Positions 47,883-59,336 of a stretch of 64,000 bases of DNA are shown in pieces. Location: the NCBI GenBank assembly GCA_037179385.1, contig CM074196.1, forward strand, positions 31,145,986 to 31,209,985. Reading direction: 5' to 3'. Position 1 is the first letter of the stretch, and each line of letters begins with the position of its first letter. A program made the translations under genes and the position numbers. Source of the DNA: Holothuria scabra (taxonomy: Eukaryota > Echinodermata > Holothuroidea > Aspidochirotida > Holothuriidae). A model generated the notes under the pieces. The model worked only from the letters and a program-made list of their open reading frames with translations. It did not search any database and had not been told where the DNA came from.

Positions 47883-49144
47883 TTATGTGGGTATGTGACG
47901 GATTGGAATGCAAGCTATGTGGTGCGATAAACTTGTTATTTCTGTAGATGTTGTTAAGTAGATGTGTCCTATCGTTTTTTATGTAGGTCAAAGGTCACTG
48001 GCGATCGCCAGCGGCCAAAAAGTGACTTCTATTAGTAACTCAGTATCCGTTGTTCAAACAGTGGCATAATTTTAGGACAAGTTAGATTGGTAGGAGGTGA
48101 AAATATTGCTACAGTAACCAAAATAATTGGAAAGGGTCAAAAGGTAAAAAAGTAATGTTTTATAGATAATTCGGAACTGAAAAATTTTAGAGGGGTGGTG
48201 TAAGGAGATTTGTGTTCGTCTAAGTAAAGTGCATGTGATGATCCACCGCGAACTCACTTGACCTCATTTGACCTTTTGACCTTTGTGACTTTTTTGACTC
48301 CTGGATTCTCTTGATCAGACAAACCAAAAAGTCAGTTACACTACCCTCCTACGATGTTTCTTAACTCGAGTTATTGACATTTAAGTGACAGGCTAGTTAA
48401 TGTGTTGGTCATATGCATTGGAATGTGAGGTATGTAGTGCAATAACTCAATAACCAAGTAACATAGGGGGTTGGCATAATGAAAAGTTGTATCCATCTAA
48501 GTATAGTGCACGTGTTGACCTAATATGACTTCATTTGACCTTTTGACCTTTGTAACTTCTTTGTAACCCCTGAATTCATCTTGTTGAGAGGAACCAAAAG
48601 ACAATTATGCTAACCTCGTATGTATTTCTTACTCGAGTTATTGTCATTTCAGTGAAAAGTTAGTGGTGCGTGAATGCCTGCTGTATGCTCTGCGAGGCAT
48701 ATAGTGTGATAATTCAATAACCAAATGATATTAGGAGGTCAGACAAGCAGGGATGGTCCTTTAGCAAATATATCTGAGTGTCCAGAGAAAAACCTGCATT
48801 GGCAACTTGGTTGTCCTTCCCAAAACTTGGTTGTCCCCCATGGCAAATGAAGATTATATTTGCGAGCCATAACAGTATTTCTTAGTGATAGGGATAAAAA
48901 ATAAAAGTCTCTGCTGTAGGCTTTGGCACTGTAGCAACTTAAAACTCTATCTGAGAAAAAGCAAAAGGGGCTCATCTTGATGCTTTCATGCCTTATGACA
49001 CACATGTCACCAAGACTGTTTGAATGATATGTCTTTGTTCAATTGGTATCTAATCCAGCCGAAGTTTTTTGCCTTTTAACAAAGAAGAATCATAACCCCT
49101 CTCAGTCTATAAGCAGTTTAGTTAACAACCAGGCCAATAACGCA

Positions 49145-52100
49145 ATTTTTGGTTTCGATGATAAGAGAAACCTATGCAATCATGATGGCGTGTGTATGTA
49201 TGTGTATATGTGTGTGTATGTGTGTATGTGTATGTGTATGTGCGTGTGTGTGTGTGACACTTTGCTTGTTAGCACGATATCTCAAGATAGGAATGTCTGA
49301 CAGTTTTCAAACTTGATACGTGGATGCGCCATATTAAGAGAAAGAACCCTATTGTTTTTGGCCGAGGTCAAAGGTCATCTGGGGTCACCAGGGGTCAATT
49401 TCTGAAAACTTTATTAGCACGATATCTCAAGATAGGAAACTTGGATAGATTTCATATTTGGTATGTAGATGCCTTGTGGTCAGAAGATGGTCCCTATCGT
49501 TTTTGGTTGAGGTCAAAGGTCTTCTGGGGTCACCGGGGGTCAAAGTCTGAAAATCTGGTCAACACAATATCTCAAGGGAGGAAACTTGAATAGATTTCAT
49601 ACTTGCTTTGGTGATGCATTATTGTCAGAGGTTGGTTCCTATAGGTTTTGGTAAAGGTCAAAGGTCATCTGGGGTCACCATGGGCCAAAGTCTGAAAATC
49701 TTATTAGCATGATATTTCAAGATAGGGAACATGGATAGATTTCATTTTTGGTATGTGGATGTGTTATGGTCAGAAGATGGTTCATATTATTTTCGGTGAA
49801 GGTCAAAGGTCATCTGGGGTCACCAGGGGGTCAAAGTCTGAAAATCGTATTGGCAGGATATTTCAAGATAGGGAACATGGATACATTTCAAATTTGGTAT
49901 GTGGATGTGTTGTGGCCAGAAGATGGTCCCTATTGTTTTTGGCGGATGTCAAAGGTCATATGGGGTCACCGGGGGTCAAAGTCTGAAAATCTTATTAGCA
50001 TGATATTTCAAGATAGGGAACATGGATAGATTTCATGTTTGGTATGTGGATGTGTTATGGTCAGAAGATGGTTCATATTATTTTCGGTGAAGGTCAAAGG
50101 TCATCTGGGGTCACCAGGGGGTCAAAGTCTGAAAATCGTATTGGCAGGATATTTCAAGATAGGGAACATGGATACATTTCAAATTTGGTATGTGGATGTG
50201 TTGTGGCCAGAAGATGGTCCCTATTGTTTTTGGCGGATGTCAAAGGTCATATGGGGTCACCGGGGGTCAAAGTCTGAAAATCTTGTTAGCACAATATCTC
50301 GAGATAGGAAACTTGGATAGACTCATATTTAATATGTGGATGCGTTATGGTCAGAAGATGGTCCGTATTGTTTTTAGTGGAGGTAAAAGGTCATCTGGGG
50401 TCACCAGGGGTCAAAGTCTGAAAATCGTATCAGCACAATATTTCAAGAAAGGAAACTTGGATAGATTTCATATTTGGAATGTACATGTGTTATGGTCAGA
50501 AGATTGTCCCTATTGTTTTTAACCGAGGTCAAAGGTCATATGGGGTCACCAGGGGTCAAAGCCTGAAAATCTTGTCAACACAATATCTCAAGGGAGGAAA
50601 CTTGGATAGATTTCATATTTGGTTTGTAAATGCGTTATGGTCAGAAGATGGTCCCTATCGTTTTTGGTTGAGGTCAAAGGTCTTCTGGGGTCACCGGGGG
50701 TCAAAGTCTGAAAATCTGGTCAACACAATATCTCAAGGGAGGAAACTTGAATAGATTTCATACTTGCTTTGGTGATGCATTATTGTCAGAGGTTGGTTCC
50801 TATAGGTTTTGGTAAAGGTCAAAGGTCATCTGGGGTCACCATGGGCCAAAGTCTGAAAATCTTATTAGCATGATATTTCAAGATAGGGAACATGGATAGA
50901 TTTCATGTTTGGTATGTGGATGTGTTATGGTTGGAAGATGGTCCATATAGTTTTTGGCGGAGGCCAAAGGTCTCCTGGGGTCACCAGCGGTCAAAGTCAG
51001 AAAATCTTGTTAGCATGATATTTCAAGGTAGGGAACTTGGATAGATTTCATATTTCGTATGTGGAAGTCTAATTGTCAGGAGATGGTCGATATTGTTTTG
51101 GGTGGAGGTCAAAGGTCATCTGGGGTCACTGGGGGTCAAAGTCTGAATATCTTGTCAACACAATATCTCAAGGGAGGAAACTTGAATAGATTTCATATTT
51201 GGTTAATGGATGCATTGTAGTCAGAGGATGGTCCCTATTGGTTTTGGTATTTAAGGTCAAAGGTCATCTGGGGTCACCGGGTGGTTAACAATATCTCAAG
51301 GTAGGGAACTTGGATAGATTTCATATTTGGAATGTGAATGGGTTAAAGTTAGGAGATGGTCCCTACAGAGATGCCAAGTTTAGGCCAAAAATTGTATGCT
51401 TCGATTGAGCAAAGGGACTAGTACTTTCTGCCTAGGCTTAACGTAGGACTAAGTTAGGCCTAGCCGACGCAACATCTTTCACAAAGCAGGATCGAGTACT
51501 GAAGAGGATCAACACAAATCCACTTGGCCGAGAACATCAAAAATATTTAAAAGGCATTGGTAAAAAAAAAACCCTTATACAACAATCTGCAGTACTTTTG
51601 TGAGCTTCAGGTGTAAAGTTTTTCCCTGCGATGTAATTTTCTTCATCATGTCTGATGTCTTGGCACTTTTGTCATTGCCTAATGTATAGCATATATATAC
51701 ATTTTGAACCTATTCTACACATGTATGTTTCTGTGTAATATCCTTAGGCTGGCCTACTGGGAAATTTTGCTGTCCTACTAATATTTTATTTGCTCTAGAA
51801 CATGATATAAAGCATGCAGCAGCATATTTTGGTAGCAGGGTGGTATCTGCAGCGGGTGAAAACTCTCCCATACAGTGTTAGGAGAAGCTGTTCAAAAGTT
51901 CTCCCATATATATTAGTGTTACGAAGTGTCATTGCAAAATAATGTCTCGACTCTGCAGTATTTATGGGGTTGGTTCAAACCTCTGCACTGAAATATAACC
52001 CTCATCAAAGTCTGAAATGTATTATTAAACCTTTCAGCTGGAAAGGATGGGGGAGAGGGTCCTTAATTTAGAGTGTTGTGAACTCTCAAGACTTTTTGCA

Positions 52101-52571
52101 GGTAATTATACAAAACCATCAAAACCATCATTATGTCATTTCTCAATTGTACCATAGTTTTTTAGGGTTGCCCTAGCATGAGAGGGGTCCACTTTTAAAG
52201 GTTTGCATGATTCCTATTTTTCATTTCTTGAAGTCAGCTCGAAGCCTTTTGTAATTGCAATATGAAGAGGTTAAAGGTTTTGTAGGGTCACTGGTGGTCA
52301 AAATGTAAATGACAACCTTGTTTAATAGGTGTTAACACATCTTAAAGTGGGAGACTTAAATAGATTTCACGTGTGGTTTTTGAATGCTTATGGTAAGAAG
52401 ATATGGTCCCTATTTTTGGTGGCGGGGACCAAGGTCAAGTGGGATAACAAAATTATTTTTTGAACATGTTAGTATAACATTTGAATGAGAAGATAATGGT
52501 ACATGATGGGATTATTTGAAATGGAACATTTGTGTATCATCGAAACCTCAATGCAGTTTTTCATTCTGGTT
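49145..52571 (+). mobile_element. HINE-like element B2, nested in C
   Basis: Starts 'atttttggtttcgatgataagagaaacc' (GGTTTC...GAAACC hairpin), then 'tatgcaatcatgatggcgtgtg' and a long TG tract (49191-49256). A 145-bp array follows, then a unique stretch (51365-52250), one more array-like unit (52255-52450), and the 3' end '...cctcaatgcagtttttcattctggtt' at 52571. Both ends match B1. No Rep/helicase frame. Confidence 0.72.
49350..51362 (+). repeat. 145-bp minisatellite array with higher-order structure and DR1 motifs
   Basis: About fourteen units of 144-146 bp, register word 'cagaagatgg' (49481, 49771, 49917, 50062 and so on). A two-unit block (about 49735-50025) is repeated almost perfectly right after it (about 50026-50317). 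The block around 49445-49745 reappears at about 50605-50905, eight units later. Most units contain AGGTCAAAGGTCA or a one-base variant, then 'ggggtcaccaggggtcaaag'. All open frames here are periodic artefacts. Confidence 0.92.
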
Positions 52572-53779
52572 ATTTAAAAAGGACGTTTTCCTCATTTACA
52601 ATGCAAGCTTTGGCTCCAATTTTTGTAATATTGTTTATACATATCACAGTACTAAAATATGAAAACCTAGGGACTACTATGGATTTTCAAACGCCCTCTT
52701 TAGGTTGAAAGGTCAAGTTAAAGTCATTCATTAGATTTAGTACAGCTATGTTTGTTTCTTGATATTCTAGCCAAATTGTGAAAAAGAAATTGGTGGTAAT
52801 AAATCACTCTGCCTTCAGTAGCAGACTTGTGGGCCTTTGCCTATTTTTGCTTTTGAGACAAGCACATTAGGTAGTCCAAAGGACAACCATGACATTTCCA
52901 GTCGTCCATGCCTGTTAAATTTCTCCCCTGCACAAGGTACATTTGTGTTTATGTAAAATGCATCTGTTCACCTACTTTGACTGTATTTGTCTTTTGTGAC
53001 TTCTTTGTTAGGTCTGGATTTGAATTAATGAAATAGACCCCGAAAGGCTCTACTACTCTCCTGTACTGTCCCGAACTCAAGTAAATGACATTTTAGTGAA
53101 AGTTAACGAGTGCATGTATTTATCACATAGAAATGGGAGGTATGCAGTGTGATCACTTGAAAAATGAAGAGTCCAATTTCTCTCAAACTGCCTGTGTTTT
53201 TATGATTTTGAAATTTAATTTGCCCCTGTGTTTTTGGTGAAGGCCAAAAGTCATTGGGGTTGTAGATGCAAATGCCTAACTTTGCAAATCCTTAAATACA
53301 AAATCATCCCAAATGTAAGGAACCATAGTGCCCTTGGGCTCTTGTTTAACAAAATATCGATCACGTTTTCTCCTTTTAACGTTCCACAAAACTTTCCAAG
53401 AATTCAAAACAAATTCTGACGTTGTCGTAGATATAAAAAAAATCAATGCACTCAAGAAGACATTCTACATTTTAACTCTCCGTTGGTTATTGCAAGGATA
53501 GGGTTTGTAAAGAAGTCTTTCGGTATACATTGTTAGAAATGGCTGTAAACTTACATCACTAAAAAAGAGATATATAAAGGTGACAGAAAGACACTGGCAA
53601 ATATTTGCCAGAAATATTCTATAATCTTTACGATAAACGGATCTCAATGTGCGTCCGTCACAATATACGATGAGACATTACTGTAAGTTTTTCAAGTGAA
53701 AGCTTCATTAATTTTCATATTAGTAACATCTACCATTTAATAAACAATGCAAGTATGACAAGCACTTGACGGTTAGGCT

Positions 53780-53900
53780 AGATGGCGTTTTAAGGCCCTG
53801 TTTCTATAACCCATTGGTTAAGTCTAGCCGGCCACGGCCCTTTTTCCAGTTTTGGCTCACTGGTTTGTTTGCCCTACTCCATTGCTTATGCTGGGCACCA
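53780..53900 (+). repeat. Dispersed repeat 'ccagtgagccacaac', inverted copy
   Basis: Reverse complement of the repeat at 47195-47310 ('ggccctgtttctataacccattggtt', 'ccctttttccag', 'ggctcactggtttg'). Confidence 0.6.
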
Positions 53901-53928
53901 TGCCCAATGACAGTAGGTGCAGTGTTTT

Positions 53929-54187
53929 TTAACCCTTTACCGTTGTTTGGGTCCTTTTGGACCCATGCGGAGAGCTCGGCTGTCATTTATCTTTACTGTT
54001 TCACGCGGAGCTCGAAACTGCGAGTAGCCACCCGAAAATTCGACCACAACAACGAGAGAGACAATAGTTTAAGGTCACGGGGTCAATGGCCTACGGAAGC
54101 CGATGCGGGGCGGGCTACGTCCGCTTTTCCGCCCACTCCCGAGGCGCGCAAATATGCCCCGATCGGAGCACAACGGTAAAGGGTTAA
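53929..54187 (+). mobile_element. piggyBac-like MITE, full copy at the edge of the Kazal tandem array
   Basis: TTAA-CCCTTTACCGTTGT at the left and ACAACGGTAAAGGG-TTAA at the right, the same element as 32009-32267 in the other orientation. The first 88 bases (53933-54020) exist only in this copy. From 54021 onward the sequence begins the 4.87-kb tandem unit, and units 2 and 3 start with only the right two-thirds of the MITE. Confidence 0.88.
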
Positions 54188-54321
54188 GTCGTAGGTATGA
54201 CCCGGTCAGGGCCCGAACTTCCAAACTTTCGAAATCCTGACTGCAAGTGTTATGTACTAATACAAAGTGATATTTAAAAGGTAAGGATGTGAGGAACTTT
54301 TTCTCCTCGTTACCTTTCAAG

Positions 54322-54468
54322 GTTCGGAAGAGTGTATCCGTGCCTGTCCCTTAATCTACGACCCAGTGTGTGGATCTGATGGCACAACCTATCCCAATCA
54401 GTGTGCGTTTGAGTCTCAAAACTGTAAAAATCCAGAAGTAACGTCATCACCAGGACCTTGTCTAATTG
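54322..54468 (+). CDS. Kazal-domain exon, unit 1
   Basis: 147 bp, acceptor cctttcaag|gt and donor aattg|gtatgt, phase 1 at both ends, so it can be inserted or skipped without frameshift. Encodes one Kazal serine-protease-inhibitor module: six cysteines with spacing C-x3-C-x7-C-x10-C-x6-C-x11-C and the signature VCGSDGTTYPNQC. Aligning CPLIYDPVC with classic Kazal loops puts Leu at P1, suggesting chymotrypsin/elastase-like targets if it is inhibitory. Follistatin-type modules share this fold without inhibiting. The product is extracellular by family precedent. No start codon or signal peptide is in the window. Confidence 0.85.
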
Positions 54469-55748
54469 GTATGTATGAAAGAATTTACATGTACTATAGC
54501 CAAAGAGATTCCGATATCCATATTCGAATAACGAAACGAGTTTTGAGCGACAAAATGCCGTCTTTGAGAGATTTCTTCAAGCTTAAAAAAAAGCAAAAAT
54601 AGCATACATAAATTAAAGGCAAAGCAACAAAATATCTTAAGATCTGGAGAAATCACATTTGTTGACTTTTATATAGAACCGAACATAAATGCAGGGAACA
54701 TTTGATTAGGAAATTGATGTGGAAAAGTTGATGTCAACGGAAATGAACTCAGTTGAGGTTGATCTGCTCATAAACTGGAAATTAAACTAGTTTGGAGAGC
54801 AAATAAGGATTTTCCAAGCGACAAGTTGTTACCTGCCTGCTCTTGAATGATCTCTTTGTGTTATCTTCCTGGATTTCTTTCAATACAAAGACTGGGATAT
54901 TGTTCCTTCTCGAATCCTGTCTCACATTTTTTGAGAACTTAAAATTTCCTTCTGAGGCTTCCTCAGACTTAAATACTTGTTGCTTGAATCGACACGGAAG
55001 CGCTTTCTGTTCAGGATCAAAAATTCTGAATTCGAGTTTGTTGATCAGGTCATTCTTACAACGTTCGTAGCATTTAGAACATTCTTTTAAAGGAGTTATG
55101 AGCAATGATGCTGTAACTGTCTGTGGTACGTATTACGAGAATATACTGTAGTATCGAGCGTTAAATAGGAAGAGAAAAAGGATACATCCACACAAAGGTT
55201 TAGTGTATACTTTGCAGCTTGCATTTTCACGAATTGTCCAGAACGTTTTCAATTTGCAAGTAAAGTGAAGCGCTCAAATAACACAGTCGGCAAATTGCTT
55301 AAAAGTGCAGACGAAATTTCAAGCACTTCAAGGTTGTAATTTGATTTTAGAAATCTCAAAAATTTGCAATCACTCACTTCCAATCATTTTTTTGTCTTTT
55401 AATCAATTGTATTAAGGAGAAAGGACGTTTCTATCAAGTCAGTAAAACTTCAAGTTTTTGCTCACATACTAAGACTACAATTTTGGAATGTTTTAACTTT
55501 GCTGATGAAATTCGACCTTTTTTCGTTTGTGTATATAGTGTAAAGGTCTATGAAGTGTCCAGTGAGATTTCACACCTCGTACTGGCGATTTATGTGTAAA
55601 TTTGTGTGTCGAACTTATCTGGCGTGATTAAAAAGGCAGTTTAATAAAACAAAACGGGAATATCTCATGCATTACATGATGCATAAAAATGGCCAGTCAG
55701 TCGTTTCAATCACTAATTTGTTCAATATTTCATTTATTAACGTTGAAG

Positions 55749-55895
55749 ATCCCTGCGCTAATGCTGAGTGTGATGAGCTGCACTGTCCAAAGGATGCACA
55801 GTATACAATTGGATGCTGCCCACGATGTCCAGAAGACTGGGGAGTACCACCTTGTGTTTTTGGTGGAACATGTACACAATCAGGACCAACCGAAG
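55749..55895 (+). CDS. 8-cysteine exon a, unit 1
   Basis: 147 bp, acceptor attaacgttgaag|at and donor accgaag|gtaggc, phase 1-1. Encodes DPCANAEC...GCCPRCP...PPC...GTC, eight cysteines with a CCPRC cluster like the C-terminal half of von Willebrand factor C-type modules. The assignment to VWC is tentative and no exact family is recognised. Compared with exon 2a it carries His, Ala, Gly and Glu where 2a has Pro, Val, Ser and Val. It follows the Kazal exon by 1.28 kb on the same strand and in the same phase. Confidence 0.78.
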
Positions 55896-56389
55896 GTAGG
55901 CGTCCATTATTAGATGACATATCAAAAAAAAAATAGTTTGACGTAGGCCATTGTTGTTTACAGTTGGGAAGCTGACCTCAGGATCAACGAAATATTTTAA
56001 GCTCTAATGACGTCACACAGTTATGAATTTTGTTGCTCCTCGAAATATACACTTGGAAAACAGAATGACCTTTTAGGTCTTTATACTTCCAGTTACGATC
56101 AAGGAAAGTATTCAACTAACCAGACTAAAACAGTTATCATATAACCACTTTCAGGCGAATTGTCCGACAAAAGACAAAAGAATCACCCGAAAATTCAAGG
56201 TCACTCTTTTGAAAGTTTGGTGAATGATCACAAATTTGTCCCGATAACATTCCCAAAGTTGCACAACAAGAAAAATTGCTCAAATTCAGTCAAAGCGCGA
56301 ACATCTCATGTATTATATGATGCATAGAGAGGGCTAGTCAGTCGTTCCAATCACTAATTTGTTCTACATTCCATTTATTTACGTTGAAG

Positions 56390-56536
56390 ATCCCTGCGCC
56401 GATGCTGAGTGTGATGAGCTACCCTGTCCAAAGGATGTACAATATACAATTGGATGCTGCCCACGATGTCCAGAAGACTGGGGAGTGCCACCTTGTGTTT
56501 TTAGTGGAACATGTACACAATCAGGACCAACCGAAG
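56390..56536 (+). CDS. 8-cysteine exon b, unit 1
   Basis: A 147-bp phase 1-1 duplicate of exon a, 641 bp downstream, with conserved flanking intron. It has Asp (DADAEC) where exon a has Asn and otherwise matches 2a closely. Acceptor ttacgttgaag|at and donor accgaag|gtaggc. Confidence 0.78.
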
Positions 56537-56739
56537 GTAGGCATCCATTATTAGATGACAAACCAAAAAATTAATTTGACATAGGCCATTGTTGTATACA
56601 GTTTGGAAGCTGACCTCAGGATCAACGAAATATTTTAAGCTCTAATGACGTAACACAGTTATGAATTTTGGCCAATCATGGAAATGTACACTTGGAAAAA
56701 AAGGATGTCCTTTTAGTTCCGTGTACTTCCAGGTACGAT

Positions 56740-56960
56740 CAAGGAAAATATGCAACTTACCAGTAGACTAAAAGAGTTATCATATAATCACTTTAAGGCG
56801 AATTGTTTACCAAAAGACAAAAGAATCACCCGGAGGTTTAAGGTCACTCATTCTGGACGTTTGGCAAATGGTCACAGATTTGTCCCGATAACATTTCCAA
56901 AGTTGCACAACAAGAAGAAAAGCTCAAATTTAGTCACGAATTGTTCCCACATAATTTCGT
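56740..56960 (+). repeat. Third, partial copy of the exon-a/b flanking repeat
   Basis: The intron downstream of exon b ('acgatcaaggaaaatatgcaac...gttgcacaacaagaag') matches 56095-56280, the sequence between exons a and b. The copy stops before an exon c would begin. Unit 2 has the same at 61605-61820. Frames reading MQLTSRLK here are repeat sequence, not a recognised protein. Confidence 0.75.
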
Positions 56961-57011
56961 AAATAAATTGTTTCAATTTTCCTGATGACGATTAATCTCG
57001 CTTCGTCCATG

Positions 57012-57044
57012 CAGGGAGTTGCTAGAGACTCTAGCAACTCCCTG
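57012..57044. repeat. Near-perfect 33-bp palindrome
   Basis: Sixteen-base arms (cagggagttgctagag and its complement) around a single A. Present in both units and fully conserved. It would extrude a tight hairpin. Function unknown. Confidence 0.88.
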
Positions 57045-58419
57045 GACTATGCTACCGTCGAATCTGTCCGCAGTACACGTGCAGTCAGTCAGCCGTCTGG
57101 AAACACAATGCATGTGGTAGTTAGCAGGCTTCACTCGTTTGAAGATCCAACACAATGCAATTAGACGTGAACAGTCGAAAGTGATGGGGAAAGTATGTAC
57201 ATATAATTCATAGATAAGTACTTAAACATTGTGTGATGTAAAGTATTTTCAGTGAATATATAAGGAAAGCAAGAAAGGTACCACTTGAATTTGGAAATAT
57301 CATTTCTTTCCTTCCCTCAAATGACATTTCAACATATTTTTATCTTGAAGAGGGTTAATGTGCAGTTTAAAACTTTTCAAGTGAGCTTTCCCTCCTTCGG
57401 TATTCTCAAAAAGCTAATGGAGAAAACTCTAGCCAAAATAACTCCCTGATAGTCGGTATCTACTAAAAGGAGTTTCTTGTAAATATTCAGCTTTCTAATT
57501 TTCTTCAATTGCCAAACTCTGCCATACTCAACTACCTAGGACTTTATACACATAATAATTGTTGACACTTTATACGTTGTGCCCGTTTCCTCAGCGTAGG
57601 CTAGGTCGAGTTCGGTTTCTTAGAAAGCATTTCACTACGAGTGCTAACGGTGTAAAGATTGCGCAATAACGGTCAAAAATGCGAGGTCTGAATCTAAATT
57701 CTATAGATTGGTTTATCTTTCTTTCTTTCCGTTGCATACCATAGTTACTTTTATTCTAGAGATGAAGCTTACACGGTTTTGTATTTCAAAGTTCACTCAC
57801 TAAACAGTGCGCATCGTCTCAAATATGGTAAAAAAGAACCAAGAATCCAAGCCTTTTTGCAACAAAAGCTCTGTAATTCATGTGCTTGTTTAGAAAGGGC
57901 TAGAATTTAGGGGCGGTTCGCGCGGTCACATTTTGCACCGATCACTTAATGGTGGTCACGCTGACAAAAAATTCGGAAAATTTGGGTGCTTATCGCCCGC
58001 CTAGAAAAATGTCTAGCTACGCCAATGCTCTGTACATAGTACACTACGGTTAGTACTACAATGCGTAAAGAAGTTGTAACCTATAGAAAAGTAAAGATGC
58101 TGAATGCTGATTGATCAGTAAACTTGTCGTTTGAAAGAAAATCTTGGAATGCCCCCTTTTGAGTGAATTGTCATCGTTCAGGAACAGAGGTAGGAAATAT
58201 AATTTTAATGGGTATTTCTTCCAAGCGCTGCACTGATTCTTGGTACGTACAGTTTAAGACAGGCCTAAGGTTCGAACTACATGACTTGAAAGTCCCCGAT
58301 ATGTCACACCTCTCAAGCATGACAGCCTTACGGGTTTTAATATCTCTCTGACATAAAAAATATTCCTGTGTTAAACTGGTGTGGTAACAAGGTTGTACAT
58401 TTTACATTCACAACAAAGT

Positions 58420-58480
58420 GAGTTAGTAAGTTAGTTATTTAGTCAGTTAATCAGTCAGTCAGTCAGTCAATTAATTACAA
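58420..58480. repeat. AGTT/CAGT microsatellite, unit 1
   Basis: 'gttagtaagttagttatttagtcagttaatcagtcagtcag' style tract. The unit 2 copy (63284-63350) is longer by a few tetranucleotides, which accounts for much of the length difference between units. Confidence 0.85.
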
Positions 58481-58889
58481 CTACACAGTTAGATTTTAAT
58501 TCTCCTTCAACTCTGATGAGAAGTATGAGTGTTTGGGGCATCACAAATTTCCATTGTGATGCTGCTATGTATTGTCTTTTCATGTTTTCAATATATTATA
58601 GTAGGAACATGATATTTATACTGGTTTTGCAAGAAAATGAAAGTGTTTTAATGATAATTGATGAAGAGGTGTGGAATATTGTAGAAACCTCTTGTTGCAA
58701 TGGTCTACTTCAGAAATTTAGAGCATCAGTGTTGGAAATTTTCTTTTCACGGTGTCTATGCTGGATATTTAGTGCATAAATTTTGTTATCCATGTGTACT
58801 GTTTATGTGCAAGTTTATTTCGGTCATCTCTGAAAGCTTTTAGAAATCTTTTCTAATGGAGAAACCAAAGAGCTTGGTTAAATTCATCG

Positions 58890-59055
58890 CGAGTAGCTAC
58901 CCGAAAATTCGGCCACAACAACGAGAGAGACAATAGTTTAAGGTCACGGGGTCAATGACCTACGGAAGCCGATGCGGGCGGGCTACGTCCGCTTTTCCGC
59001 CCACTCCCGAGGCGAGCAAATATGCCCCGATCGGAGCACAACGGTAAAGGGTTAA
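58890..59055 (+). mobile_element. 5'-truncated piggyBac-like MITE at the unit 2 junction
   Basis: Corresponds to 54021-54187. The right TIR and TTAA (59052-59055) are kept, the left 88 bp are absent. Confidence 0.88.
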
Positions 59056-59189
59056 GTCGTAGGTATGACCCGGTCAGGGTCCGAACTTCCAAACTTTCGA
59101 AATCCTGACTGCAAGTCTTATGTACTAATACAAAGTGATATTTAAAAGGTTAGGATGTGAGGAACCTTTTCTCCTCGTTACCTTTCAAG

Positions 59190-59336
59190 GTTCGGAAGAG
59201 TGTATCCGTGCCTGTCCCTTAATCTACGACCCAGTGTGTGGATCTGATGGCACAACCTATCCCAATCAGTGTGCGTTTGAGTCTCAAAACTGTAAAAATC
59301 CAGAAGTAACGTCATCACCAGGACCTTGTCTTATTG
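59190..59336 (+). CDS. Kazal-domain exon, unit 2
   Basis: 147 bp, phase 1-1, same splice sites as the unit 1 exon. I see one difference in 147 bases, a synonymous Leu codon change just before the donor. The intact inhibitor-type cysteine pattern and VCGSDGTTYPNQC signature are retained. Confidence 0.85.

Larger units (their letters stand above)
47795..53347 (+). mobile_element. HINE-like element C, split by element B2
   Basis: The 5' hairpin gttcctt...aaggaac is followed by 'ctatgcagtcatcttggtgtatg' and a (TG)n tract (47849-47880). The core repeats 'tcatttgaccttttgaccttt' with a 267-bp period (48264, 48531). A third diverged unit lies at about 52975-53170, beyond B2. The 3' end 'aaggaaccatagtgcccttgggctcttgttt' wording has a GCCC/GGGC hairpin followed by TCTTGTT, parallel to the hairpin plus TCTGGTT of family A. 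B2 (49145-52571) separates the halves. Joining the halves is inference. Confidence 0.55.
54021..58889 (+). repeat. Tandem genomic unit 1 (4.87 kb) of the Kazal gene
   Basis: Defined by the recurrence of 'cgagtagc(c/t)acccgaaaattcg' at 54021, 58890 and 63770 (offsets 4869 and 4880). In order it contains the partial MITE, a Kazal exon, intron, 8-Cys exon a, 8-Cys exon b, a decayed third copy of the region flanking exons a and b, a palindrome (57012-57044), intronic sequence and a CAGT microsatellite. Units 1 and 2 look about 97-98% alike by eye. Confidence 0.92.

Noticed and set aside
49753..50754. Overlapping 77-110-residue frames
   Set aside because: Periodic artefacts of the 145-bp minisatellite; identical peptides recur at the repeat spacing.
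53766..54179. 137-residue frame
   Set aside because: Runs through a dispersed repeat and the piggyBac-like MITE.
54782..55105. 107-residue minus-strand frame in Kazal unit 1
   Set aside because: It looks gene-like, but it starts at TTG, and the differences I checked against unit 2 all change the amino acid, so it is not under coding constraint.
58516..58779. 87-residue frame (and 63447-63659)
   Set aside because: Similarity between copies is explained by recent unit duplication. There are no splice signals or recognisable domain.
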